Shown here piece after piece: positions 27,701-42,700 of a stretch of 64,000 nt of DNA. How positions within the stretch are numbered: position 1 is the stretch's first letter; every line of letters begins with the position of its first letter. Source of the stretch: Rhynochetos jubatus. Taxonomy: Eukaryota > Chordata > Aves > Eurypygiformes > Rhynochetidae. The position numbers and the translations under genes are program-made. The stretch is taken from contig CM050648.1 in NCBI GenBank assembly GCA_027574665.1, positions 141,980,175-142,044,174 of the forward strand. The letters run 5' to 3'. The notes under the pieces were generated by a model, which made no database searches, had not been told where the DNA came from, and saw only the letters and a list, made by a program, of their open reading frames with translations.

Positions 27701-30700
27701 AGATTTGCTAGCTAAAATTGCATTTTACTATCTTTGGTGTGGCACTCTCGTAAAGTAAACTCTACTATTAGATTACGAGGCTTGTGTAAATCTCTGACTG
27801 AAGTTGGTTTGACTCTAGTCAGTGCTCGTAAGCAATCCATCAAGGATGGCTGCCTTCCAACCTCCTCTGCAGCGGTTGTTAACGTCTTTTCAGTCGGACG
27901 GGGCAGCGGTAACTTCTAGCACTGATTCTCCAGGGATCTGGAGATGGCACGTATTTTCTGCTTTTAATTGTCTTGGACACTCAATCTGTATTCACAACTA
28001 TGAGGTCAACGTGCCTCTATTCGCTTTTGGCTGTACTTGAAGCTCATCACTGAAACAAAATCCAACAGCCTGTAATACACGGTCAGGGGAATAGCTACAA
28101 TCTGAGTTAACCTCCTGTTGACTTCAGAGGGTTCAGTGCTCCGTGCTCGGAGGCACCTTTCTCTGGGAAGCCACACCAGGAGCTTCACAGGCACTTAACG
28201 TGTTCACTGGGAGTAGAGGGAGTAGGATGTACAGCATCAGGATCTTAGTGAAGTGTCATGTCTTGTATGAAGCCACAGGAACATATTTTCCCTTATTTTG
28301 AACCTCTGAAAATGCACAGAGCTTTGGGTTGTTTTTTTAACTTGGGTTTTCTACTAGCTCAAAGAAGTCAGTTCATCCTGTAGAAGTATAAAACACAGAG
28401 GGATTTAAGTTGAGATTTTTTCCAGGATTCCTCACACCAGAATACGTAAATAATCAGAATATAAGGCCATGTATTTGAAAGGTGTGAAAGTTACTTGCTT
28501 ATATTCTGTGTAAATATTTTAGTAAATAGATTCTATCTATTTTTTACATCTAGCTATTTTGCATTCCTTAATGTCCCTCACATCGGGGAAGCAAAATATG
28601 CATGGGAAAAATCAGGGTTTTCACCTCTGGAAAAACATCTCATTGTGTTTCTGGGCTCCATGTTGCAGGTTCAATCCAAAGCGGGTTGCAAAAGGCTTCA
28701 ATGTTAGCCCTTCTCTGAGTGAGAAGGGGACCTGGCTCTCTGCACAGGCAGACCGAGCAAGGGCAAGCTTTCGCTTTCGGGCAGTTTGCCACGTCCCTGA
28801 GCCCTAGCTCGCTGAAAAACTTTTTTTTCCCTGACAGCATCATCAAGTACTGCCTTTCCTGCTTCCCTGAGCTGTAACTTCCAATCCACCTAGCAAGATT
28901 TTCCCTCCAAAGGCAAGTGGTGGAGCAGTGCTGAGCGATGTATGGGCTGCAGCTCATAACAGAGCTAAGATTAAATCCTACCAAGACTAGGTTGCCGTCT
29001 CTCCACGTGTAACACAGATCAAGGCAACACTCTTGTGGCAAGAAGGTTCCTTTGGATGGCCGGCAGCTGTGCCTAGCCCCGCTGTGGGAGGACTACATCT
29101 GCCCCTGGGGAAACCTGCTAAATCCACGTGTTTGCTCATCTCACTTAGTATTTTAAAGTCAAGACTGGAATTCATTATTTTATATTGGAAAACAAAACTT
29201 CAGGATAGGAGAGGACCTTTCACTTACTACATACTTCCTACCAACATATTTACTTCCTGAAAGGAGGCTATAGGTGGCCAAATATCTGGAAGTGCTTGCT
29301 GACTTATTGCAGAGAATGGGTCTACAGTTTTCTATCAGAGAAGGGGAACCCATGAGTTCACCATCCAAATCTGAACAAGTGTGTAGTCCAGAGTGGCTGG
29401 AACAAGCCAAAATATGTTAAGGTTATTATGGCATGTAAGTAATAAGCCAAGGTAACTGATAGGGGACCCATCTGCTCCTGTGGCATAGGGACGGCAGCTC
29501 TGCAGACAGTGAGTCCCAGGCCACCATAACAGCCCAAATCCCAGCAGAATTCCATGGAGCAGGAATGTGAGTGCCTGAAGAAGAGCAGGCACAGACCCCA
29601 CTTCATCTGCCCAATAAAGATAGGAGTGTCTTCAGAGGGCAAAGTTATCTGTTTTTCAAAACACAAACAAGGAGATAAGGTTTAGATGATTTCTAAGCCT
29701 GCTGATAAATGCTTGAGACTCCAAAGGCATAGTAACTATTCTTCACTGTTGGGCAAATGTTATTTCTTCTCTGTAGTTAAGAGAACAAACACCACTTGAT
29801 TTTGATAGCAGTGAAAAGCAGTATGTTTGCAGCCTCAGTCAACCAGCAGTGGAAAGCAAAGGTTTCAAGCTGCATATGTTTCTTCCCATTTCTACAAGTC
29901 CTAGCTAAATAGTTTAATAAACTACTACAGATATAAAATCTTACAGCTTGCTGTGAGTCCTGAAAATTCAGATTTTATTAGTCCAACCATCCCTGTTTTT
30001 CCTAAGTATCCCATACTCTGTACTATCCTAGGAAGCTTATGCCATTCCCCTTTCTACAGGTCACCTCTTCACTTACTTGCTGTGTGGTTTGTCCCAACAC
30101 CCAGCCCTTTGATGTTAGCCAGGCACAATGCTCCCCTTAGTCCTCAAAGCAAGTACATGCAGGGACTTTTCTTTTCCTTGCCTCATGTAATTCTCATTTT
30201 AATCCAAAGATCCAGCCTTAGCAGAATTACTTGGAGGAGTGAATTCCAAAAAAAACCCCAAACCATCGAACTCAAAGAACGTGCATGCAGGAGCAAAAAT
30301 TTGAGTTTGGTAGCGAATGGGATAATGAATTTTCTGCACAACAAGAACTGCTTTAACTGATGTTTGCATTATATTCTGAAGGGGAAAAATGTCTAAGTGG
30401 GATTAGGCATCAATGTTTTGAAAAGCAGTTAGAAACCAGCTTTTGGTGAACGTCAAAGAGGTTGGCAACTCTCCCTCAAATCAGATAAGGATCCAAATGG
30501 TTGGGGTGGGTTTTTTTTTGTTTGAAATGTATAGAGGTTTATTGGAAGCTATATGAGCCAAAGATCTGTGAAACTATCAGGAGAAAGCTAGTCGTTTCAA
30601 TTGGTGATGTTTCCTGGTGTGAGATGAGCTTTACCTATTCCTGCTTCTAGTATCAGCTGAAAGCAAATAATTTACATGAACATAAAAATGTCGTTAAGCA

Positions 30701-33700
30701 TTCCCCAAATATTTTTATATATGTCAGAGTTGATGTGATTGATGTTTTAGTGAAAGGTTGCATTGATTTTTATATGAACTGTGTCTTTAAGGTTGACTTC
30801 TTCACGTAATGGCTTGATTATGAGAAAAAAAATAATTTGTGCAACAAATAGCTCGGACAACTGGGTTCCTAATTGAAGGAAGCAGCTAGTCAGAGCCCAT
30901 GTTGGAGGCAACCCGGTCGTTTTCGCATGAGAGTGACTACGTGCAGCATTGGTACTCATGGTGATGGATGGCTATAACGGCACGTGATGTGTGCAGTTGT
31001 GATGCTAACTTACTAATCAGATTTCCCATGAACAGACAGTGCTGGAGTGGTGGTGAAGGGTGACAGGTTCTTAGGCTCTGCTATCACTCTCTGCTTTTGG
31101 GTCATGTTTTAGACTAGAAAATTATTGACTGTGTAAGTGGTGTAAAACAGACTTCTGAAAGGTATTTCATACACAGGTATTTATAGGGGCACATTTCAGT
31201 GATTTATGGAGCTGGATGGCAGCAGCACCCCCCCAGAACTGTTAAGAATTATATGGTTCATATGTGCACAGTGGATTTAACAACTGCTTCAGTCTAAGAG
31301 GAATCTGTGAATGGAGTGGTTTGAATAGAGATAGCAGGAGAACCAATATCTTCTTTAAATTATCCTTCCTCAGAGATTAAAGAGAAGCTTTTGGATAAGT
31401 GTACTGGGTTATGACAGGAAAGCTCATCACAGAGGTTAGGGCATTAATTACATTATTATAATGTATACATTGCATCCTTCACCAACCAAATATATAAACC
31501 TTATGTATTCTAAACAAAAAGCCCTTAGAATAAGCCTAGCACTTACAGATAAGCTCAGAAATTAATGTAATCTCTGCTAAATATACCAGCTTGTTTCTTA
31601 GAAAGAAAACAGGGTGCTTGGTACATGTGACAACATATCACCCATGGTGAGCAGGTCACAGCAACCATCAGGAGTCTCCAAGGAGCCCAAGTGAACTGTC
31701 CACAGCACATTTTACTAGGAACCCTGCCCTGCGCTTCCCTCTCCTTCTCTCTCTTTCTCTCTATTTCTGCCTTGCCACCATGAAGACACAGTCCCAGTCC
31801 TACAGGACCATTCACATCTGACCACGTGACCAGTCCCAGTCCATGGGACTCGTCCCGGGGACCTGGAACATCATTCCTCTTCTGCTGCTGCTGAGCAGAG
31901 CAGGGCTAGGGGCATGGGGTGCGTCTGTTCAGAGCCCAGGCTGCTCAGAGAGCATTGGAACATACAACGTCCCAGAGTGGCAGGATCGCAGTGGCTGTAG
32001 GAAGGGGGAATCTGGTAACACAAGCATTGTTACCCATAGCTACGTGTGTCGGCAGCATTTACTGTACATCCAGCCAGTGCCTGGCAAGATGACATCCCAG
32101 TCAACCTATGGGCTCTGGAGCACGTTGCCATACAAGTGCAGAAATGTCTCTCTCTCACTTTAAAAAATGATGCCATCCCTCTCTTTCAGCACTGGACCAT
32201 GGCTTGCCCAGGAGACAACTGCCCGGCGCAGCAGTGGGGAGGGCTGCAGTGGGCAGATGGCAGAGCAGACAGGTTGATGGTTGAGCAGGTGGGGTGTTTG
32301 CAGGCAGTGAAACGGCACCAGCCTGGCAGCACGATGCTGGCAGGGGTGTTCAGGGCATTCATCTCTGTGGAGGTGCAAGGTGCTCTGAAACAGAGGGGTT
32401 GAAGTAGCTGAATCAGATTAACTTATTGAATGTGGATCATAGCTGATGGCCAAGCTTGAGTGGGAAAACCTGTGGAAACAAAAAAATGATTTACTCTTTT
32501 CAGTTTCTAGTAAAGTTTGAATTCATACAGAACTTGTAAAGGAGGCTTGTGACAGGCTCACTGTGAATTCCTCTGCAGGCTGGAATCTCTGGGGTCAGTC
32601 TGCCCCATAAAGGCAGGGTTGAGAGGAGATACCCTGGCAAAAAGGCAGGTTTGGGAGCACAGGAGCCCACAGCACACCCCACTGCCAGTGCCACAGTGAG
32701 ACAGCCCAACGGTGCCTGCAAACCCAAACCTTCATGACGCAGTGATGGAGTCAAAGACAGTCCTGGAGCAGGGAGCACAGCAGTCCTGGCAGTGGGAAGG
32801 GCATTTGGGGTGTTTCTGCTGACTGCTGCCCCCGCCATTCTCAGCTGTGTTTTATTAATCTATTTGTGCTCCTTTGTGTTTGGGGCTCATTGCTGGCTCA
32901 GGATCAGTCTTTGCCCTGCTTTGAAACAGGAGGTTTGGAGTCAGCAGACCTCCACCCTGCCATGTGATAGTGAAGCAGTGTTTTTGCAATGCTCTCCCAA
33001 GTTGTGACATGCATCAAAAACTGGTCTTCTGACAGCAGTCCTCTGTGTGGGGAACTGCAGGTAAAGTCAGGTGCTGCATGAATGCCTCTCCACTACCACA
33101 CTGATATTTCATGGCCTGGGCTGACAGAAGTCAGGCCACGGGGCAGCACACAGATCCAGCCCATGAGCCTGGAGCTTTCACTTGCGCCAGAGCAAAGGGA
33201 GGGGAAATGAGGTATAAAAAGACATGAAAATGGGTGTTTTCTCCTTCCCACAAATCCTCCCCTTTTAAATGCCCAATAAGGGACAGAGAGGGAGGGAAAG
33301 CCATCGTCCAGTAATCCAAAACAGGAGCTAGCTGTCAGACCAGCACAAACAGAACACACTAACTCCTCCACTGACTCTGCTCTTGTGAGGAGGCAGAGAT
33401 GGACTGCGATAAGGTTTTGGCTCTCGGACACACTTGGAACTGCGCACAAGGCCAGCCAGAGCCTGCACACTCAGGGAAAGGGAGCTGGGGCTTGCCAGAT
33501 TGGCACTGACAAATCTCAGCAAGGAGCTGTGTCCTTAACCTGGCTGCAAGAGCTTTGAGGAGAAGGCGTGAGGGTTCCCTGCTTTTGCAGAGACTTTGCA
33601 GAAGGCCGTATCTCTGGGCTGAAGGCAGACACAGATCTGTCAAACTTACTGTTGTTGCACAAAAATGGCACAACCCAGCCGTGTTTGTCAAGACTTACTG

Positions 33701-36700
33701 TTGTCATTTATTGCTCCTGCAGTCTGATGGAAGGTTAAGGTCCCCACCGTGTTAAGTGATATGTAGCCACCTACCTGGATGTGCCTCAGAGGACTTGGTG
33801 CTGAGCAAAACAGGGGAGGCAGTAACGAGGAAATAGCGAAAACAGTTTTACAGAGAAAGAAGGAAGGCGTTTTGGAGGGCTGTGTTTTGGTTTGTTTCAT
33901 TGTATAGAAGATGTCTGAAATTCTCAGTCACAATAAATCCCTTCTGGCAGGAGCAAAGCTGTGAATGCAGTTATCCAGCATGCAGGTTCATGGAAAGTGC
34001 TCGTGGTGGAGGCACATAGCACAGCTGAGCATGACCACTGTGGGATCTTCTGCTGCTGTCCTGCGAAGGGGCAGAAACAGCTACTTGGAGACCTGAATGC
34101 AAAGTCTTGTGTACATTTGATTTCTAGTTAAAAAGAAAAAAGAGGGAGTTCTGCAAAAAGAGTTAAGTATCTTAGGCAACCCACAGTTGTTTTTGTTCCA
34201 ACTCTCATGCCCCTCAGGTGTTCAGGGCAGGGAAGGATGCAATGTGCAATGCTGTATCTCTCTCAACTTCTGTCCAGCTCCTCTGAAGTGCCCTTCAGTA
34301 GCCAGAGCAACACATTGACTGTGGAGTTTCAGTAGCAGCAGCACGCCACCTACAACTCCAGATAGACTTATATGATGACAGGCAGGAAAAATGGTGTGGT
34401 ATTTGCCTCAAGGGTGAAAAAAAATGCAAGTAAGAGTGTGTTCAACCACTCAGAGACTTGGGCTCACCTTGGGCTGACAGCAGTAAGGATATTTTCCTTA
34501 CAGGACATGTCTTATTCCCATGGAAGTAAGATATACATTGCTTTTGGAAAATACATGGAAGTGTCCCTCGTCACAGACACCATATATAGCTTAATAAGCA
34601 GATCTTAAATAGCTGGATATTTTGTTCACACAATAAATTAATGGAAAATTAATGCTAATTTTCTGTAAGCAAACTTGAGTAGATTACATGCAAGAACCAT
34701 CCTGAAAAACCTTCCTACTTTTCAACACAGTAAAAAGGTGTAGAGGCTTGTTTTAAATCTATGCTTATGAAAATAATGATGCAGTATTATAATTTTTTTA
34801 ATAGTAGTAGGTTGGTCTATTCGCTGTCTGAGTTGCAACCATAGTATTTTTGCAGTTAGTGTTTCTTTGCAAAGCCATGATATATATATGCATATCTATA
34901 TGAAAGTATTATGTGCTTAGATGTTTTGCACTGATAGCCTAGTTGGCATAGAAATCACTTTTAGTTGTCCATTAGGGCTGGATTCAATAGAAATGTTGGC
35001 TGACTTCACTGCAGGCCTTGGAAACCATCGGAGTATTCAAGGCTCAGGCAGTCAGATGCCTGCTTCAATTTCTATTGACAAAGGAAAAGGAGGGATGAGT
35101 AAATGTAAAATATTTCCTTCCAGTGTTGAGCTAAGAGAGGCAGCATGGTGCAGGGAGGAGGTGGAATCCAGGACATCTGGGCTGTATTTATTGCTGGGTC
35201 TGCTACCAACTTGCTTTGTGACTTTGAAAAGTTGGTTTTGTGCTTCGCTACCTTACTTTCTGTGAGGCAGGGAGAGCCACCTGCTTGCACATGGTGCTCT
35301 GGGCAGGTGCAGGGACTTTCTTGGTGACCATGGCCAAATGCTGCAGCTGCCAAGCTGGTGTATTCATATGCGCCAGGCAGTGCTGTCTGGGTGATCGATA
35401 CCCTAGAGGGTACAGGAGGGATAGCTACGCCCTTTGAGGGCCCAGAGAGAAAGATGCTCATTAAGTAGCACTGCACCTGCATGAATACATACCCACAAAT
35501 ACTAGTAACCAGTGCCTTCTGTACTGCTGATCAGAAGGTTATTCAGTGTAGGAGCTGGGTTGGCAACCTCTTTCACCTATACTTATGATCTCTTATCTCA
35601 TTTTCTGCACGTACTCTCAGGGAAGAGCAGTTGCTTTTGGGGTAAGTCAGAGGGAATGAGGTAGCTGTTTTGAAATGGTCTCCATATGGTGCTTCCAGTA
35701 CCCAAAGCAGTTTTCAGGTTTGCAGTGTTGAGGAAAGATGCTCGGCATCTTTTTTTTTTATTATTATTTTATTTTCAGTAAGATGCATTTTCTGCCAAAT
35801 ATGAACTGAAAAAACACATGAAATCAAAGAAGGAGGCATATATGGTCTTCTGCATGCCACCAGCAATTGCTCTGTAGTCCAGAAGTGATATTCAGTCCAT
35901 AGGTGGAAAACTTACGCTTCTATCTTACTTGCCTTTGGTTTAGACTTTATACAACACTGATGTCTTCATGCTACTAGCTGTAGACATCCATTGAGTTCAT
36001 GGCTAATTATCACAATGCTTGCATCTTAAAGTATTTACTCTTACGAGGATGCAGGCATGGTTACTGTGTGCAGTGCTGTGTGCTCTGCTGGATTTTACAA
36101 GATGGAATCAAAGCTGATCTCAGCCCGTATCAGTCTGAATTACAAGACGAATGTAATGTAGCTTGTCGTATATCAGTTTCATTGAGGCCCATGGTTTTCT
36201 TGGGTGAGTAGGCACAGAATCAAACCTCAGTACTTCAACATTTGATCCTGTGGCACTAAATAACCAGCAGGTATCACCTGAGTCCTACGGACATTTGTGT
36301 ACTTCCATTTATGACACTGTCCTGTTCATCCTACTGATGACTTTCATGAACACCCCCTTGGAGATACCTGGAACACTACAGCTTGGTCAGACCTCCGTCT
36401 CCCCAAAGCTGTATACGATCTCAAAACCCTCTGCTGAGTACTGGGAGAGGTGATGGAAGAACTTGCTATCAATTGTGATAAGCATATGTCTTGATGCCCA
36501 GTAAAAATCTGTAAATAAAGACGCAATATGCTGTCTAGAGCACAGTAATTGATATCGATAGAAAATATAGGTCTTTTATGTGTCTATACACTATATAGTA
36601 ATAATCCCCTTTATTGTTTCTCACACATGAAGGAAAGATGTTATTAAGAATAACAGGGCAACACTAACATAAATTTGGCCTGATATAATGTAAGCTACTC

Positions 36701-39700
36701 TAGTTTGGGAATCACTTTCACTGTATAGATTTTCCTGCCTCTGAAGGGTACATAGTGTATTCTTCTTCCCACAGTGGCATATTTGGCAACCTGAATCAGA
36801 CTAGTGAACCGGGGTGCAAGACACCTGGATTCAACTTTGGTGATAGAGTCACATCATGTCTCTGTCTCCCACTCTCCCTCTGACCCTCCTCCTCTCCATT
36901 TGGCTCTCCCCATTAGGCTGACAGAAAGCTCTTTGGGGCCGACATCGTTCTTCACTGTGTATATGTACGGCATAATGAGGTGTCAGTCTTGGGACAGGCT
37001 CTTGGAAACTACCAAAGTATAAATTGTAATAGAAATTAATTAAGTGAATACCAGTGTCCTGGGTGTCACGGCAGAGTGTAAAAATGACCTTGAGTAAAGT
37101 GGTCTGAATGTTTTAAAATGTGATCCAAAGTTTCTCCAGAGTTCAGAGGCTTAAATCTGTCCCTTAACAGGCAGTCAGGACTTCCTGCAATGTAGTGTAG
37201 TCCTGCAGAGACAGCTTTCTGACGCGTAATAAAAACTGTAGTTGAATCACTGTGGGTTAAAGCTGGTTATTCCCACAGTTCCCATTTCCTAATGTTTTCC
37301 ACTCACGATGTTCTTCACTTTTAATGTTAATAGCAACTCATGCCAAAAAAGGTGTTTCCTATCATGTTCTCCTCACATTGTGTATTGTGGTTGTTTGGGG
37401 TGGTTTTTTTTTTTTATTCCATATTTTCAATCCCCAGAGAGCTAAGGTTAGTCATAAAACATGCTTTTGGCTATCAGATTCATGTGTGGTTTGCTATAGC
37501 AACAAACAAAAGCATTAGTCAGAAACTGGCATGAAGCTATAAACACATCTTTTTTTGTGATATTGCCCAGAGTTAGCTTAATTTATGTGGTACACTGTTG
37601 CGACACAACTGCATCCTAGTTAGGCTGTTATGCTGGTTGAATAGGAACTTCATAGAAAACCCAAAGAGTATATCGCAGAGAAATAAGCAAGTCTTTTAAC
37701 TGATGTAGTCATCAGAAGATCACAAGCCAACTTCTGCTATTGCACGGGTACTAATCCAGGTGAACTCCAGAATACACATTTAGATCAGAGGAGAAAATCT
37801 GAATCTCTATCTGTTGAATAAGAGGAAAATTATCATCGAGCAAATAAAAACTCGCTTTGCTTGTGCTGTTTTCACCTCCATAATTTTACTGCAGCAAAAT
37901 GATTAGAGGTAAGCGTTATCAGATTGCGGTAGATGGTTCAGGTTCACTGCCAACACGCTTGGCAAACATTATGTGCAGCATGGCAGGGGGAGAGAGGCTT
38001 AGTTAGACAGTCTCTCTCCAGATGTGCTTATGCAGCACTGGGAAGGTGCAGTTTGTGCAGAGCCAGTGTCTATCCAGCCAGTCCTGGGACAGGGAGGAAT
38101 GACTTGTGCAGCAAGTACTGACAGCCCTGGGGAGTTGGCTGGGGTTGTACAGCATTCACTGAAATCCCACAGCTAGACAGCTACTAGTCCCTAAGCCAGC
38201 TAGTTTAAAGGTTGCCCTAAAAGCTCTACAGAAGCAGTGATTTTTGCCTAGGCAGGGTAGGCACATTTCCTCTTAATGCTTTATTCCAACCATTTGTCTT
38301 CTCTTCACTGCACCTTTTCAGGAACATGAGCCCTCCTCTTTTTTGACAGCTGCATTTAATCAAAAACGCGTGCATGAAAAATGTATTTTTCAGTATCCCT
38401 GAGCTGGCACTGGTCAGCAAGGAGAGCTTAAACTTCCCTAGAAATTGTTCAGATACATTTTCAGACCCCTCTCTTCAGACATATAGCTGTGAAGTGTTTG
38501 TGACCTTCCCTGCTGCAGATGTGTGCAGAGTAACCTGTAATATCCACATGTGTCTGAGTGATAAGAGTAACAAAACCCTCAGAGCCTTCTTGTACCTACC
38601 AGTCCAGAAGTTTATAACTGGGCCAGTGGTTGCAGCTGCAGAGGATAGTCCCACAGCAACATGTAGTTTACACATGTACGTAGAGACCCTCTGAGAATGG
38701 GCCTTCAAAGTCCGGGGATCAAGAACAATATTTAGCACCAATGTTGGCCAAGCCATGTTCCACAATCAAAGAGCTCTTTTCCCTAGCCGAATCCATAAGC
38801 AGAAGAACATGACCCAGGAGATCCCACATTCTACCCCTAGCCCTGTTCACTGAGTTTTGCTTAGCATTGTTGGTTTTGGGACCTACGCACTTGGTGTCCC
38901 TACCTGGCCCTGGTGTCTTTCCAAAACCTTTCGACATAATCTTACCATGGTTGATTTTACCTGGTGTAGAAGTGTAAAAGGATCGTTTTTCAGTTAGGAG
39001 CTCCTGAAATAGGACTTACTGTGGGCTATGCGTGGGTTGTCTTTGCCCTTTTCCCATCTGTGCCCAATTGCATCAAGCTCTGCATTGAAAGATGTCAAAC
39101 ACTTGATTTCCTCTGAAAACAGGAGAGCTCTGGCTCTTTGTCTTCTTCAAAGATCACTTTCCTATTTCCTTTACTTCCTTTTGGTCAAATGGGGACAGAC
39201 CTTTCCCATAAGAGTTTCCAAAGCATGACAAGGTAGTGTTCAAACTATTTGCAATGAAGAAACTGCAAGTTCCGCTCTCAGTGTAGTTGCAGAACGCTGT
39301 CAAAACTGACCCCAATGGCATTGTATAAAGCAAATATTTTGGTCATTGCTACAACATGATTGACAGTTCATGGAGGACTTTGGGACTGCAGTATCTAAAA
39401 ATGTCACAGTAAGATGGTGGTGGAGTTTTTTGTTTGTTGTCAGTAAAATGAAAATTATTCCACCTTGTAAACAGTAGAGAGGATGATTTCACAGCAGCAA
39501 TTGTTCTTCTTTTCTAGCTTCACTGACTGTAAACTGCGTATGGTGGTGGGGTAAGGAATGCAAATGCACCTTCCTTAGAAAGGAGCAATAGCCTGTCTGC
39601 TGCACTGAACCGCAGCTCACAGACAGAAAGCAGAGTCCGCACTGGGGCTGTTGGATGAGGCAGGGTGCCAGAGAGCATAAGCAGTAAAACACCATTGGTT

Positions 39701-42700
39701 TTATAATACTCTTTGCAAAGATAAGCAGAAAAACCTACAGATGGACTGAAGGATATCTCCAGGGGTCTCCCATTCCATCCTCTTGCATTCAAACTCCACA
39801 GCTCTGCAAATCAAAGTGGTCATTGCCATTCTGCAAAGTGGGGACAAGCAACTGGATTGTCCTTCTGCTGCACAGGTGTAAATGACTCTGTAGAAGCCAC
39901 CTGAGAGAAGGATCAGATCCATCTACTCGCAGTAGATCCCAGAGACTGTGACTGAAACCCTTGGGTCTTCGTTTTCCTTATACTAGCTTTGCATTGGTAC
40001 AAGGCTGTTGAGTTTAGTAGTGTTCTGGATGTAGCTAAAGGGCAAAATGTAATTCACTCTCCTTTATACATTAGTCTGAATCTAGCACAGCTGTTCATGG
40101 AGAAAAACATTACCATGTGCCTTCAAAAAGAATGGATCCTGCTTTAACTGTGTTAAAAAATATTTAACCTGTGAGTGAATAGACCATTATGATAAAGAAA
40201 CAGTTACTCACTTCCAGAAGATATCATTATTTCCTTATTACAGAGAGGCTCTGAATGTTTGGAATTGTTATGAATCAGCCTTAGGGTTGATAAACAAATC
40301 CAAGAAATAGTCCTCTCGGTGCTTTCAAACAACTCCACCCATCTCACTTCATTCACCAGTTACTACATGGATGAACTGCAGTGTAGTTACTTTCTTGCTC
40401 TTTAATCAAAGAGAAATCCACAACTGCAGTAATAAGTCTTTTTAAAAATGGTTTCTCCCTCTCGTTTATACAAGCCCCTGTGAACCATAAAGCGGAACTC
40501 TATTTCCTTAACTAAACTGTGTTTTCCTCTAATCTATTAGGTAACCATGCTGGTTTGTTATTTTTGGGTGCCTCAGTACTGGCTACATGGCACGGAGCAG
40601 GAAAATGAGCACTGAATCATATAAAAACCACACACAAAGATTCAAATAATAATTTTTTTTAATATATAATGCAAAGAAAGTTCGTCACCTTCAGTTTTTC
40701 TTTTCATACTTTAACATGCAGCTAAAGTTCCAATGTTTTTCAGTCTCACATATGCGATATTTTCTAATTAGAAACAATAAACATTAAGTTCACAAATTTA
40801 ATTTGTAAAAAAAGACAGTTATCAAACAGCAAGTTTAGAAAAAACTGGGGCAAGGTGTACATGTGCTGGGAAAAGACTTTCAAAAAAAAGAAGTGAAAAC
40901 CAACAAACGGAAATAAGGAGACAATATTTTTGAAAATTATTTCGTATGTCATCTGTTGAATTCTTTTAAAATCTGACATTTTCTGGTCTGACAACCAAGT
41001 TTATAGTCCATTTATTCAGCTTTTAAATGCATTGATGTGAACAGAATTATACTAATTAATTTATTAATTTGACTCAATGGATTAATTTATCTGTAAATGA
41101 GCTCTTATGCTTTTACAAGCCCGTAGTCTGCATCCAGAAATCCTCTCTGTTTTTTTTTTCCTACGCCACATAAAACCAAGAGAAAGTGAGCTGTGCCAAT
41201 ACTATTTTACTACCATCACTGTTTATTGACAGAAAAGATTTTTATCTTAACAAAGTGAGGGAACTGCTAACTTTATCAGTGATGTGAAATATTTTCCCAT
41301 AATAATTTTCTGTCACCTTTATCCCGTATCTCTTACATTACATATACATTAAGGAATTTAAAAGCTTAAAAGATATTTTCTTCTATCATGGTTTAAATCC
41401 AGAAAAGTTGCCCAGCGAATTTTCTCTCAAACTGAAAACCTGTTTCCAAGGGCAGATATTTATGTAAAAGCCCCCATAAAAGGTTGTGGAAAAGCTACAA
41501 GGTTTTTGCCGCATTCCTGTTTTGAGAGGGGGCTATACCCAGCATACCAGAGAGACATGGAAAGCAGCACCACTCCATTAATATTGCTACATCTGGGCAC
41601 TTAATTCTGCACTGAATTTTATCTGTGGGGTAAAGAGCAATGAAAACTATTCCTAGACCATAAGGATCTTTAATGTGAAAAAAATTGTCTATATATGTAT
41701 GTGTATATACGTTTATAGTTATATAAAAAACCCAAACTTTTTTAGCGTGCATTGTTTCTGATAAGGATGTTTTTTAAGCAGTGGTTTGGAAGTTTGGGCT
41801 GAAAAATCTGTTTCTAATTTGGAGTGGTAAATTCCATTTATATAAAGCTCGATTGGGGCTTTTTGCACAATGTTAGTAGATCTTCTATTCTTTCTTATCT
41901 TAAGACCTATTCTTGGGGGACAAACGTGCTCTCTACCAAAAGCAGCAAGGATTAGCATCCTCCTTTGATGTGTCAGAGAACAAAGAGGAGTCAGCTTACT
42001 CTGCTACCTCTCAGGGCCAGTACTGAGCTACCTTAAGAAACAGCTTGGTGTTACAGCCACTACTTCTCCAGCAGTGCTTACTCTGTGGCCAGAGACATTG
42101 AGTCTCCAGGGCGGCCAATCAAGCCTACACGGACAGAATGGTCATTTTTAATAAATGTACTAATTTGATTAATTTTTAAATCTGAGCAGGGCTGTGCTTT
42201 GGCAGTGGAACAGGCAATCTGCTCTGGGAGAAGCCTGCATTCTTGGGGAGGGGTGGTGGTGGTGGTGAATCAGCGAGGAGGAGGAGGAATGTGGGAAAGT
42301 TAATTTTCACGGGCCTTATGGGCCTTATCTGCAATAGGCACCCACCTGCCTCCGCTTCTAGGCAACTCATGATAAGAGGTGAGTTTACGGCTATCTAATG
42401 GGGAGGAGAGTAGGAATCAGCTGTCCCTCTCTCTGAGAAGAAGGCAGCTTTGCATTCACCTGCAAAGACTGCTTTGTTACATAGGCGGAGAAGTTTCTCT
42501 CAAGTGAAGAAAGCTGCAACATGCCTAATCAATATATTGCATAACCAATTAACTGCAGAGTAATTCCTACCAGGGCTTCTGAAGCTGGTACTCAAGTGAG
42601 AGCACTTCACTTGCAACCTGCCCCTGAAGACCTTCTTAAAATCCAGACCATCCATCCAGACAGTGACACCTTAGGAGGTTTTAGCTGGGTATCCATGCAG

